Source: Thermosipho japonicus (GTDB taxonomy: Bacteria; Thermotogota; Thermotogae; Thermotogales; Fervidobacteriaceae). Taken from it: a stretch of DNA of 64,000 nt. Below, piece by piece: positions 30,928 to 39,928 of the stretch; position 1 is the first letter of the stretch; each line of letters begins with the position of its first letter. Below the pieces are notes generated by a model. It worked only from the letters and a program-made list of their open reading frames with translations. It had not been told where the DNA came from and made no database searches. Both the position numbers and the translations under genes were made by a program. The DNA lies in NCBI RefSeq assembly GCF_014201655.1, contig NZ_JACHEX010000001.1:611751-675750 (forward strand), written 5' to 3'.

Positions 30928-31661
30928 TAGAACAACACTTTGTATAAGTACAATCCATGTGGTGGCGCGGTACCAGCCGCTTCTTGCCTTGAGCGTTTCT
31001 CTAAGACTTCTAAAATTTTTTCTGGTTTCCATTGACCTAATCCCACCCTAACAAGACTTCCGACTATATTTCTTACCATACTTCTCAAAAAAGATCTACC
31101 TTCTACTCTAATTAGTATTAAACCTTTTTTCAAAGTCAAAATCCTTATCCTGTAAATTGTTCTAACCGGATTTTTTTCATCTTTGCCTTTTTTAAATGAA
31201 GAAAAATCATGCTCGCCTTCTAAAAAACTTGCGGCCTTTCTCATTGCTTCAACATCTAAATCATATCTAAAATTCCAAACATAATTTCTCATGAAAACGT
31301 CTTTTTCACTAGTGCTAATGAAATAATGATAAATTCTCTTAGTCGCCGCAAATCTTGGATTAAAGTTCTTATCTACTATCCAAGCCTTTTTTACATAAAT
31401 ATCATCAGGCAAATTTGCATTCAAGGCATTTTTTATATCTTTTTCGGTTAATCTTTCAATTGGACAGTTAAAAGCTGCAACCTGACCATTTGCATGAACA
31501 CCTGCATCTGTTCTTCCAGCTGCTTGAGTATATATTCTCTCTTTAAAAATTCTTTCCAACGCATCTTCTAAATCGCCCTGAACTGTCCTTACATTAGGTT
31601 GGCCTTGATACCCAAAAAACTTTGTTCCATCGTATGCAAATTCAATAGCAAATCGTTTCAT
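30927..31661 (-). CDS. truA: tRNA pseudouridine(38-40) synthase TruA
   Basis: TruA converts uridines 38-40 in the tRNA anticodon arm to pseudouridine. The 244-residue product has the catalytic D52 in [23 protein letters not shown] at the N-terminus and [12 protein letters not shown]. The ATG overlaps the preceding gene's stop by 4 bases. Confidence 0.96.
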   Translation of the reverse strand: MKRFAIEFAYDGTKFFGYQGQPNVRTVQGDLEDALERIFKERIYTQAAGRTDAGVHANGQVAAFNCPIERLTEKDIKNALNANLPDDIYVKKAWIVDKNFNPRFAATKRIYHYFISTSEKDVFMRNYVWNFRYDLDVEAMRKAASFLEGEHDFSSFKKGKDEKNPVRTIYRIRILTLKKGLILIRVEGRSFLRSMVRNIVGSLVRVGLGQWKPEKILEVLEKRSRQEAAGTAPPHGLYLYKVLF

Positions 31662-33313
31662 TTAATCATAGTCCTCCCGCCACCAGATTTTTTTGCAACC
31701 AATAAAGCTTCTTTTGCTTCTTTAAGAAGTTCAAAAAAAGATTTATTTTGTCCAGGTTCCTTATAAATTACTCCTATACTTGTCGAAACATCTTCAAACT
31801 TATCCTTTAATGATTCCCCAAACTTCCCAAAAATTGTTAATGCTCTTAGTTTATTCGTATTAGGCATGAAAAATACAAAATTTTCGCCATTCAATTTATA
31901 CAAATAAACATTTTTCATATCTTTAAAATATTCTGATATAAAATTTGATATATGTTCTGCAAATTCTGGGCCTTTTTTAATATTAATCTTATCAAAATCA
32001 TCGATATCTAAAAATGCAACTGATGCCTCTTCATTTTCGTTCAATATACTATCACAAAGCCTTACGAATTCAGGATATGTAGTCATATTTACTTGACTCT
32101 TTGAAATTAGGTATTTTGCATATGGAGTTTTTCTTAAAAATTGAACTACAAACCATGATAAAAACTTTAATAATTTCAATTCATTAGAAACAGGCCTTCT
32201 ACCAGATATTGGTTTATCAAAACTAATGTATCCAACTATCCTTGAATTTTCATCAATTAGAGGAACAAGTAATAAATCATTTGGATTCCACGAATTTTCA
32301 TAATTAAAATCTGTGTAATAGTCATCAAAAACATACACACCTTCTGTATCTAAAGAAATTGAACCATACGGAATAAAGTAAACCCCTTCAACCTCAAATC
32401 TCTTAGAAAATAAAGGGAGAACATTCTCAATATTTACCCGCTGATTTTTCAATGCCGTGATTACATCTTCCTCAAGCCCATAGCCAGCTATTCTTATTAC
32501 TTTATTCTTTTCATAATCCATAATACTAAGCAAAGCTGTTTCAAAACCTGATATTTCACAAATAACTTCCAAAATTTTATTTAATTGTCCATCAAAATTC
32601 AAAGATTTTTCTTTAAAAGCAAGATCTAGCAATAACAAAAAGTTATCATTTTCTTTTTTGAGTTTTTCTCTCTCAATCTTTTCAAGAATACTCATATTAA
32701 AACTATCTGCATATAGTATAACAAAAATTAGATATAAAGAATATGTTAAAAAAAACAATATCAAATTAGACAATTTTATTTCAGAATATAAATAAACATT
32801 AGCTACTAACAATGCACCAAGAGATATCATAACATAACTATTAAATATTGCAGTTAAATATAATTTAATATCTTTAAAAAAGTAAAAAAACAAGTACACA
32901 AAATTAGTTATTATTACTCCTAAGGCAAAAAACGGAATTCTTAAATAATCGTGCGATACACTGTAAAATAAATAAGTTCCGAAAGAATACATTAACAATC
33001 GCATTGATAATCTTGTTAAACGATGCTCTTTTTGAAAAATCAAGTAAAAAATAGGAGTTAATAATGCAATTGTTTCTGGAGAAATAAAAAGCAGAGAAGG
33101 AATTATAACTAGCATCTCAAACATGAAACTTGCCCTATTAAGTTTCAAATCAATCAAATTAGTAAAATAAAGCAGCAACAAAAAAGTTATATCGTAAAAC
33201 CATATAGTTGTAAAAACAAATCGCTTAGATAAAATTAAAAACGCTACTGCTCCTATAATTGAGACAATTGATAAAATCTTCCTGTTCTTAATAGCAATCC
33301 CCCCCACAACCAT
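31658..33313 (-). CDS. Membrane sensor protein with degenerate GGDEF domain
   Basis: The 551-residue product has six or so N-terminal membrane segments (residues about 12-205), a short coiled segment, a GAF-like region (about 225-390) and a C-terminal GGDEF-type fold. The signature is altered: GGDEF reads NGENF at residues 475-479. DIDDFDKIN is retained. It is therefore unlikely to make cyclic di-GMP but may bind nucleotides or regulate. The ATG at 33313 lacks a clear ribosome site. It heads the operon ending in cheA-fliQ, so a motility role is possible. Confidence 0.75.
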   Translation of the reverse strand: MVVGGIAIKNRKILSIVSIIGAVAFLILSKRFVFTTIWFYDITFLLLLYFTNLIDLKLNRASFMFEMLVIIPSLLFISPETIALLTPIFYLIFQKEHRLTRLSMRLLMYSFGTYLFYSVSHDYLRIPFFALGVIITNFVYLFFYFFKDIKLYLTAIFNSYVMISLGALLVANVYLYSEIKLSNLILFFLTYSLYLIFVILYADSFNMSILEKIEREKLKKENDNFLLLLDLAFKEKSLNFDGQLNKILEVICEISGFETALLSIMDYEKNKVIRIAGYGLEEDVITALKNQRVNIENVLPLFSKRFEVEGVYFIPYGSISLDTEGVYVFDDYYTDFNYENSWNPNDLLLVPLIDENSRIVGYISFDKPISGRRPVSNELKLLKFLSWFVVQFLRKTPYAKYLISKSQVNMTTYPEFVRLCDSILNENEEASVAFLDIDDFDKINIKKGPEFAEHISNFISEYFKDMKNVYLYKLNGENFVFFMPNTNKLRALTIFGKFGESLKDKFEDVSTSIGVIYKEPGQNKSFFELLKEAKEALLVAKKSGGGRTMIK

Positions 33314-33347
33314 TTACTATAATATTTTAACATTTTTTATTGAAAAT

Positions 33348-33377
33348 TTGACGATTTTTTTTGAAACATGTTAGAAT
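33348..33377 (+). promoter_or_regulatory. Promoter of pepF
   Basis: TTGACG (33348-33353) and TAGAAT (33372-33377) are 18 bases apart; a TG lies just before the -10 (TGTTAGAAT). The start codon lies 38 bases downstream behind AAAGGAGGA. Confidence 0.7.
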
Positions 33378-33414
33378 AAAAGTAACAAGATTATCTACAA
33401 AGGAGGAATTTAAC

Positions 33415-35154
33415 ATGAAGTGGGATTTAACAGTTTTTTACGAAATACCAGATATTGAAAAAATAAAAAAAGATCTAGAAGATATTTTTAAAAGAGCAAC
33501 AAATTTTGTTGAAAAATATGAAAAATTAATCAATGAAAATATTTCAACTGAACAGGTAAGAAATTATTTCAAAGAATTTGAACAATTAATGGAAGATGGT
33601 TTAAAACCGATACAATATTCAAGTCTTCTATTTTCTGAAAATACAACGGATAAAATTGCGCAACAACTATATGGAATTTCCGAACAATATGGTTCAAAAA
33701 TTTCTGAAATACTTTCTCCACTACAATCTGCTTTTGCACAACTTTCGGAAGAAAAGCTGGATATACTCTCAAAAGAAATTCCTGAATACTCATACGCTTT
33801 AGAAAAAATAAAACTTGAAAAAAAACATATTCTGTCAAAAGATGCAGAAAGAATTCTTGCTGCCACAAGCATTTCAAGAAGAGATGCACTTTCAAATTTA
33901 TATGAAAAATTGACTTCATCATATAAATTCAAAATTGAAATTGATGGTGAGGAAAAAGAGTTGTCTGGAAGTCAAGTAAGAGCTTTAAGAAGATCCCCGG
34001 ATGGAAATTTAAGAAAAAAAGCTATGAAACTCTTCTTTGAAAGGTACAAAGCCGATGAAATAACCATAGGTGAAACTTACAATATAGTAGTAAAAGACTA
34101 TGACACAGAAGCAAGATTAAGAAATTATCCAAAACCAATTTCTATGAGAAACTTAGAAAATGCTGTATCAGATGAAAGTGTCGAAAAACTCATTGAGATA
34201 ACCACAGAAAACACAAAAATAGTCCACAAATACTACAAGTGGAAAGCTCAAGAAATGAATGAAGAGTTAACACTCGCTGACATTTACGCACCATTCAGTA
34301 GCTCAGAAAAAAAGTACACATTCGATGAAGCAAAAGAAATAGTTTTAGACGCATACTACAGTTTTGATGAAAAGGCGGGCAATATAGTTGAAAGTTTCTT
34401 TAAAGAAAATAGAATCCACTCTGAAATCGTTCCTGGAAAAGTTGGCGGAGCATTTTGTTCATATTATACGACTCAAATCAAACCTTTTGTTCTTTTAAAT
34501 TTTAATGGTAATATTAACGATGTTATGACATTAGCTCACGAGTTAGGTCATGGACTCCATGGAACTTTATCCCAAAAACAAAGTTTCATAAATTATCATA
34601 CACCTCTTACTATGGCAGAACTTGCATCTGTTTTTGGTGAATTTCTAGTTTTTGATAAGATAAAAAATGAACTTGAGGGAGATGAAAAGAAATACTTTAT
34701 TGCTTCCACACTTGAAGATACATTTGCTACAATGTTCAGACAAAACATGTTTGCAAGATTTGAAATACAAGCTCATGAACTAATAGAAAAAAATGGAATG
34801 GCAAGTTTTGAAGAACTCTCAAAACTATATGAAAATGAATTAAAAATAATGTTTGCAGATAGTGTTAAAATACCTGAAGAATATACATATGAATGGTCAT
34901 CCATTCCACATATTTTCCACACACCATTTTATGTCTACGCATACAACTATGCTAATTGTCTCGTAATAGGACTTTATCAGAAATACCTTGAAATGGGTAA
35001 AAAATTTGTTCCAAAATATATTGAACTACTTGAGTCAGGCGGGAAAGACAGCCCAGAAAGGCTACTTAACAAGATAGGAATTGATATAACAAAAGAAGAA
35101 TTCTGGCAAAGTGCATTTGAATTCCTAAATAACATGCTCAATGAAATAATATAA
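33415..35154 (+). CDS. pepF: Oligoendopeptidase F (M3 metallopeptidase)
   Basis: PepF cleaves short peptides in the cytoplasm using zinc. I place the start at ATG 33415 (MKWDLTVFYE) behind AAAGGAGG; the frame opens earlier at 33361 inside the promoter. The 579-residue product has the HELGH zinc motif at residues 375-379 (LAHELGHGLHG) and the later glutamate ligand in the MAELASVFGEFL helix. It is a single-gene transcript ending at a strong terminator. Confidence 0.96.
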   Translation: MKWDLTVFYEIPDIEKIKKDLEDIFKRATNFVEKYEKLINENISTEQVRNYFKEFEQLMEDGLKPIQYSSLLFSENTTDKIAQQLYGISEQYGSKISEILSPLQSAFAQLSEEKLDILSKEIPEYSYALEKIKLEKKHILSKDAERILAATSISRRDALSNLYEKLTSSYKFKIEIDGEEKELSGSQVRALRRSPDGNLRKKAMKLFFERYKADEITIGETYNIVVKDYDTEARLRNYPKPISMRNLENAVSDESVEKLIEITTENTKIVHKYYKWKAQEMNEELTLADIYAPFSSSEKKYTFDEAKEIVLDAYYSFDEKAGNIVESFFKENRIHSEIVPGKVGGAFCSYYTTQIKPFVLLNFNGNINDVMTLAHELGHGLHGTLSQKQSFINYHTPLTMAELASVFGEFLVFDKIKNELEGDEKKYFIASTLEDTFATMFRQNMFARFEIQAHELIEKNGMASFEELSKLYENELKIMFADSVKIPEEYTYEWSSIPHIFHTPFYVYAYNYANCLVIGLYQKYLEMGKKFVPKYIELLESGGKDSPERLLNKIGIDITKEEFWQSAFEFLNNMLNEII

Positions 35155-35157
35155 CAA

Positions 35158-35200
35158 TACACAGTCCCCTCTAAACTTGAGAGGGGACTGTGTATTTTTC
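35158..35200. terminator. Two-way terminator between pepF and the DUF4129 gene
   Basis: ACACAGTCCCCTCT pairs with AGAGGGGACTGTGT around a short loop, with T on the plus side and A on the other, so it can serve both convergent genes. The last codons and the stop of the minus-strand gene (35171) lie inside one arm. Confidence 0.92.
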
Positions 35201-36415
35201 AATTAATTCCTTAAGTTTCTGCTTTGCAGCTTCTAAATTGAAAGTTACATTTTCAAGTTTATATTGGCTTTTTACAAATAATTCCGTAAAATATTCCAAA
35301 TTTTTGTCATTTATAACATTCATCAATTCATATGGAGTCAAATAGAAAAATTCTTTAAAGATTTTTGCTCTTAAGTACACATAAGCTCGCCTTATAAAGT
35401 CTCTACCATTTTTTATATCTATTAAATCTTCAAAAGTATCTTCCGACTTCCAAATATTTTCTTTTTCCTTTATGACTTCTACTTGTTTTTTGGGAGCAGT
35501 TAAAAACATAAAGAGAATGTACAGTGAAATTGCAAATACAATTACTGATATTATGTTAATAAATCTCAAAATATAAATTGGTTTAATCAACGGCTTTTCT
35601 TCAATAGTAATTTCAGTCTTAGTTGCTTGCATGTTTTTTTCATACTCGCCAGGCTTAAGCTTTTCTACCGCAACATTTGAAGCTCCAAAAGCTTGTAAAT
35701 AACTATTGTCAGTTTTTACTATGTATGGAACTAAAACAAAGTATATTAAAAAGGCGTATAAAAATGTTAAAAATCCAATAGCTAAAATCTTAAAAGAAAA
35801 ATCCTTTTTCAATCTCAAAAATACATACAAAATTATTAGACCGGCCAAGGACACAAAAAACAAGCCAAAAATCTTGCTCTTTTCAAGGTTAGAATCCTCA
35901 GAAACTGTCACATCAGTAATAACCTGTTTTTTTACTTCCTCTTTTTTGACTGGCTCAGTTGAATTTTCCTGGACTTTAGACGATTGCATCATATCTACTT
36001 GCGGATTTTGGGTAATCTCATATTCTACTATTCCAACACTTTTTATAGGCGAAAAAATGCTTGGTATAAAAATGAGTGGAATTAAAAAAAGTAAAATATA
36101 GAATCTTTTTCTAAAAACATAAAGCAAGACTATTACCGACGAAATTATTGCAACTTTTATACTGTAAAAAAAGGTTACAACTGATAAAAAGACAATCAAA
36201 AAATATTCTTTGGCTCTCACTTTTTCATATAAATAAATTAAAAAGACAGGGAAAGGATTTTTAAACCAAATAATACTCAAAACAATCACTAAAAAATACA
36301 ACCATTTAAATCTATAAAAAGATAAAAAAAGTAGCATAAACAGTATTACAAAAAGTATGTTAATCTTCCAAAACGAAAAGGAAACTAAAAAAACCGTTAA
36401 TATATCAATTAACAA
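35171..36415 (-). CDS. Membrane protein with C-terminal DUF4129-like region
   Basis: The 414-residue product has several hydrophobic segments near the N-terminus (about 5-125), a charged linker, two more segments (about 183-230), a further one near 285-305, and a cytoplasmic tail with FIRRAYVYLRAKIF and LTPYELMNVI that fits DUF4129. The usual partner, a transglutaminase core with catalytic Cys-His-Asp, is not seen. It is the last gene after moxR and a DUF58 gene, overlapping the latter by 11 bases. The job is probably envelope-related but unproven. Confidence 0.65.
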   Translation of the reverse strand: MLIDILTVFLVSFSFWKINILFVILFMLLFLSFYRFKWLYFLVIVLSIIWFKNPFPVFLIYLYEKVRAKEYFLIVFLSVVTFFYSIKVAIISSVIVLLYVFRKRFYILLFLIPLIFIPSIFSPIKSVGIVEYEITQNPQVDMMQSSKVQENSTEPVKKEEVKKQVITDVTVSEDSNLEKSKIFGLFFVSLAGLIILYVFLRLKKDFSFKILAIGFLTFLYAFLIYFVLVPYIVKTDNSYLQAFGASNVAVEKLKPGEYEKNMQATKTEITIEEKPLIKPIYILRFINIISVIVFAISLYILFMFLTAPKKQVEVIKEKENIWKSEDTFEDLIDIKNGRDFIRRAYVYLRAKIFKEFFYLTPYELMNVINDKNLEYFTELFVKSQYKLENVTFNLEAAKQKLKELIEKYTVPSQV

Positions 36416-37601
36416 GTTCTATTCCCTCCTGAAGCAACATATTTTCTAAATATACGATCACATGAATATCATTCTCCCTCAAAATTGCACAGTTTTTCTT
36501 TATTGCCTCGATATCTTGTGGAATGTCTAAATAACTCTTAAATTTTTTGGTATTATACCTTCTAAAACCATAAGGCATTACAAGTATTATTATTCTAGAA
36601 ACCCTTTCTCTAATACGCATAATTTTCTCCAGATCTTTCTCACTAAGAAACATTGTAATAATAAGAAGAGTATCATTGAAAATTATTTCTCTCTCTACTT
36701 CGTTATAAACTTCAAAACTAAAGCCTTCTAAAGAACCATATGAAGTGGATAAAACTTCATAATAGTCTATCCAATCGCTTGAAAATTCCTTTTTTATTCC
36801 TTCAGACGTATCAGCTATCAACTTAACAGGAATATTTCTAGCGGAAACTTCTTTTACAATGCTATTTGCCGCAAGTATTGCATCTTCTACATATTTGTTT
36901 AATATTGGTCTCCATGCAGTCTTAGAAAAAATCTGCGAGTGGAGGTTTAAAAATAACCCCAGAAATAATCTACCCTGTGAAGTATATTCTGTTTGTTTTA
37001 CATAAATATCCCCAAGTTTTGCAGAAATCTTCCAATTTATCATCTTTATAGGATCTTTTTCATACTTTCTTACTCCTATAATACTTGTTGGATCTTCTAA
37101 AAGTCTTATTCTCGAAACGACATTTGGAACTAAATCAAGCAACTTCTCTTTTTTAAAATAAACTTCCTCATAATTAGGAAAAACCGTTATCTGTATATCT
37201 TTCTTCTCAACTTTCTTTATTATATTAAAAAAGACTGCATCATACTTTAGAAAAAATTTCTCAATTTTAAATTTTCCTCTCTTTGCAAAACTATGCTTTA
37301 AGACAACAACATCTTTTAAATGTACTTTTCCCTCTCCAAGCTCTGGAATAGATAAATTCAGTGGTATTTTCACACCACAAAGAGATATAATTAAATTAAA
37401 ATCTTCATCAATAAAAACTCTATCTTTATCCAATTTCACTTCAATATCAATATCCTTAAATATATTTACAATCCTTGAATAATTAACCCATTGAATGATA
37501 ACAAAAGCATCCAAGAAAATTGTAAAACCATTTATTCTGAAAAAATTCAAAAATAAAACTAAAACAGTCAAAAATACTAGCCTTATATTTTCAATTTGCA
37601 T
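36405..37601 (-). CDS. DUF58-domain protein
   Basis: The 398-residue product has two N-terminal membrane segments (residues 7-40), a beta domain, and the DUF58 signature GVRKYEKDPIKMINWKISAK around residues 178-200. DUF58 proteins are commonly encoded beside MoxR ATPases and are thought to act as their partners, with a von Willebrand A-like fold. Here the gene starts one base after moxR. The exact process is unknown. Confidence 0.85.
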   Translation of the reverse strand: MQIENIRLVFLTVLVLFLNFFRINGFTIFLDAFVIIQWVNYSRIVNIFKDIDIEVKLDKDRVFIDEDFNLIISLCGVKIPLNLSIPELGEGKVHLKDVVVLKHSFAKRGKFKIEKFFLKYDAVFFNIIKKVEKKDIQITVFPNYEEVYFKKEKLLDLVPNVVSRIRLLEDPTSIIGVRKYEKDPIKMINWKISAKLGDIYVKQTEYTSQGRLFLGLFLNLHSQIFSKTAWRPILNKYVEDAILAANSIVKEVSARNIPVKLIADTSEGIKKEFSSDWIDYYEVLSTSYGSLEGFSFEVYNEVEREIIFNDTLLIITMFLSEKDLEKIMRIRERVSRIIILVMPYGFRRYNTKKFKSYLDIPQDIEAIKKNCAILRENDIHVIVYLENMLLQEGIELVN

Positions 37602-38525
37602 TTACTTCACCACTTTTACTTCTTCCAAAATTTCTTCAATCACCTTGTATTTATCAACTTTCTTTATTCTAGCTTCAACACTTAAAATGATTCTGTGATT
37701 CAATACATAAGGTGCAAGATATTTAACATCATCAGGTAACACAAAATCTCTTCCATGTAAATATGCATATGCTCTTGAAATATTTAACAAAAATATAGAA
37801 CCCCTTGGACTTGAACCTATCATAATATCCTTGTGCTTTCTTGTAACACTTACTATATCAACAATGTATCTCATTATATCATCAGAAACCTTAACATTTT
37901 TTACATTAGAAAGATGATTTAAAAACTCCTCTTTTGAAACTACGGAGCCAAGTTCAACAATAGGATGTTCAAAAAGCTGAGAATAAAGCATCTCTTTTTC
38001 AGCCACTTCATCCGGATATCCCAATGATAATTTCACCATAAATCTATCCAGTTGTGCTTCAGGAAGTGGAAAGGTCCCTTCTGATTCAATAGGGTTTTGA
38101 GTTGCTATCGTAAAAAAAACATCATAAAGCTTGTGAGTTACACCATCCACAGTTACTTGACTTTCAGCCATTGCTTCAAGTAACGCCGATTGAGTTCTAG
38201 GAGTTGCCCTGTTAATCTCATCTGCTAGAAGGACATTCGTAAATATAGGTCCTTTATTAAAAACAAACTCTCCACTTTCTTTATCAAAAATATATAATCC
38301 TGTCACATCTGATGGTAAAAGATCAGGTGTAAATTGAACCCTTTTAAAATCCAAAGAAAACGTTTTTGATAGTGCCCTTGCAAGCATTGTTTTTCCAACA
38401 CCGGGAACATCCTCAAGCAATATATGTCCCCCTGAAAAAAGCGCAGCAACAATAATTTTTATCTTCTCTTCTTTTCCTTTAATAACAACTGAGACATTTT
38501 TAACAATTTTCTCCAGTATATCCAA
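37602..38525 (-). CDS. MoxR-family AAA+ ATPase
   Basis: MoxR ATPases act as chaperones in maturing protein complexes. The 307-residue product has Walker A PGVGKT at 41-46, Walker B LLADEINRATP, sensor 1 in FTIATQNP and the sensor 2 region PRGSIFLL. The start is TTG at 38525 behind GAGGGGGA. It heads the MoxR-DUF58-DUF4129 operon, only about 36 bases from the terminator of the upstream unit. Confidence 0.92.
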   Translation of the reverse strand: MDILEKIVKNVSVVIKGKEEKIKIIVAALFSGGHILLEDVPGVGKTMLARALSKTFSLDFKRVQFTPDLLPSDVTGLYIFDKESGEFVFNKGPIFTNVLLADEINRATPRTQSALLEAMAESQVTVDGVTHKLYDVFFTIATQNPIESEGTFPLPEAQLDRFMVKLSLGYPDEVAEKEMLYSQLFEHPIVELGSVVSKEEFLNHLSNVKNVKVSDDIMRYIVDIVSVTRKHKDIMIGSSPRGSIFLLNISRAYAYLHGRDFVLPDDVKYLAPYVLNHRIILSVEARIKKVDKYKVIEEILEEVKVVK

Positions 38526-38554
38526 GTATATCCCCCTCTTTGTTAATATATTCT

Positions 38555-38590
38555 TAAAAAAAAGCTAGTGGCTTTGAGCCACTAGCTTTC
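38555..38590 (-). terminator. Terminator after the rodA/small-gene unit
   Basis: On the minus strand AAGCTAGTGGCT pairs with AGCCACTAGCTT around a short loop, followed by a run of eight T. It starts right at the stop codon of the 73-residue gene. Read-through would reach moxR. Confidence 0.92.
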
Positions 38591-38810
38591 ATACCAATTG
38601 ATCAATATTTTTTCCTGTGTACAACTGTGATGCGATCCTTACTAATTTTAAATTCATTTTGTTTTGTTGATAAGTCATAAAGCTTAAAAGTTGAGCCATC
38701 TGATCCTTGGTCATTACAGGTGCTTTTACATTAGCTGCTGCATTTTTGCCTGAGCTAATTTGCAAAGTATTGACTGAACTATACACATTGTTTATACCAT
38801 TTACTCTCAA
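38589..38810 (-). CDS. Small protein of unknown function (73 aa)
   Basis: I do not recognise this 73-residue protein. It starts with TTG at 38810 behind GGGAGGTGAT (the frame continues to 38825, inside the ribosome site). It is soluble, with a helical glutamine- and methionine-rich middle (KDQMAQLLSFMTYQQNKMNLK). It lies 20 bases after rodA and ends at a terminator, so it is a real expressed unit of the operon, perhaps a small partner in cell-wall growth or an accessory factor. Confidence 0.6.
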   Translation of the reverse strand: MRVNGINNVYSSVNTLQISSGKNAAANVKAPVMTKDQMAQLLSFMTYQQNKMNLKLVRIASQLYTGKNIDQLV

Positions 38811-38830
38811 ATTATCACCTCCCAAAATAA

Positions 38831-39928
38831 TTATCGACCACGTTCAATAAAAATTTCACTAAAAATTATACCAAATCCTATCGAAAAAGCCAAAATAGAA
38901 CTTCCACCATAGCTTACAAAAGGAAGAGGAATCCCCGTAATTGGAAACAATCCACTAACAACGCCAGTATTTACTACAACTTGAAGCATCATAAGTGTTG
39001 AAAATCCCCAAATAAAGTATCTAATAAACTCATTATCGATCTCATCTGAAATTTTTATTAAAGAAGTAACTATCGCAAGATAAGATAAAATTACAATTAT
39101 TATTCCCAAATATCCGAAGCTTTCACCAATTGTTGCAAGAATGAAATCAGACTCTGCCTGTGGAACATGTATATAATACTTACCTAACGCCGGTCCGGAA
39201 CCAATGATTCCGCCATTTCCTATCGCTTCATAAGCTTTCTCGAGCTGCCATGGAATTTCGTTTGAAACATAATTTTTTATTCTTCCTATCTGATAGCTAT
39301 GTATTAGGCCAAATTGAATCCCAAACATAAACAGCAATCCAATCAATACAAATAAAAATAATACATGAGAAAAACGTGTGCCTCCAAAATAAAGCATTAC
39401 AACCGCTGTCAAAAATATCACAAAAGTGGTACTTAAATCAGGTTCAACAAATATTAATAACAAAATTGGAGAAATCAAAAGTAGTGGCTTCATCAAACCA
39501 TTCCAAAAAGAAGAAAGTTTTTCTTTATTATCTTTATCTTTTATATAATGAGCTATAAAGTAAATAGCAAATATTTTAGCTATCTCCGACGGCTGAAATG
39601 TATTACCAGAAACTTCTATCCAGCGTCTTGCACCATTCTTATAACTTGAAAATGGACCATACAAAGGCAAAACAAGCATTGCCAAAACAATTATGTAAAA
39701 AAACCAGACATATTTTTTATCTTCTATAAACCTTTCAGGTAAAAAGAAAATAATTAATAACGCCAAAATCATACTTAAACTTATGTAAACTATATATTTA
39801 AAGAAAAAATTTGAGTTACTACCAGTAGAATAATATTCTCTTGCAAAATCTATACTATACAAAGCAACTGAAGCAATTATAAATAACACAAATATTGCAG
39901 TTACTAAAAGCATTATACTATATCTCAT
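38831..39928 (-). CDS. rodA: RodA/FtsW-family peptidoglycan polymerase
   Basis: SEDS proteins polymerise lipid II into peptidoglycan glycan strands, RodA for elongation and FtsW for division. I place the start at ATG 39928 (MRYSIMLLVTAIFV) behind GGGAGG, giving 365 residues with about ten membrane segments. Signature segments are GARRWIEV, QPSEIAKI, AIGNGGIIGSG, PQAESDFI and SYGGSS. RodA is slightly favoured by the short termini; FtsW is not excluded. Confidence 0.9.
   Translation of the reverse strand: MRYSIMLLVTAIFVLFIIASVALYSIDFAREYYSTGSNSNFFFKYIVYISLSMILALLIIFFLPERFIEDKKYVWFFYIIVLAMLVLPLYGPFSSYKNGARRWIEVSGNTFQPSEIAKIFAIYFIAHYIKDKDNKEKLSSFWNGLMKPLLLISPILLLIFVEPDLSTTFVIFLTAVVMLYFGGTRFSHVLFLFVLIGLLFMFGIQFGLIHSYQIGRIKNYVSNEIPWQLEKAYEAIGNGGIIGSGPALGKYYIHVPQAESDFILATIGESFGYLGIIIVILSYLAIVTSLIKISDEIDNEFIRYFIWGFSTLMMLQVVVNTGVVSGLFPITGIPLPFVSYGGSSILAFSIGFGIIFSEIFIERGR

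Noticed and set aside
35706..36101. Plus-strand open frame of 131 codons
   Set aside because: Antisense to the DUF4129 gene; low-complexity K/I/F product and no start signals.
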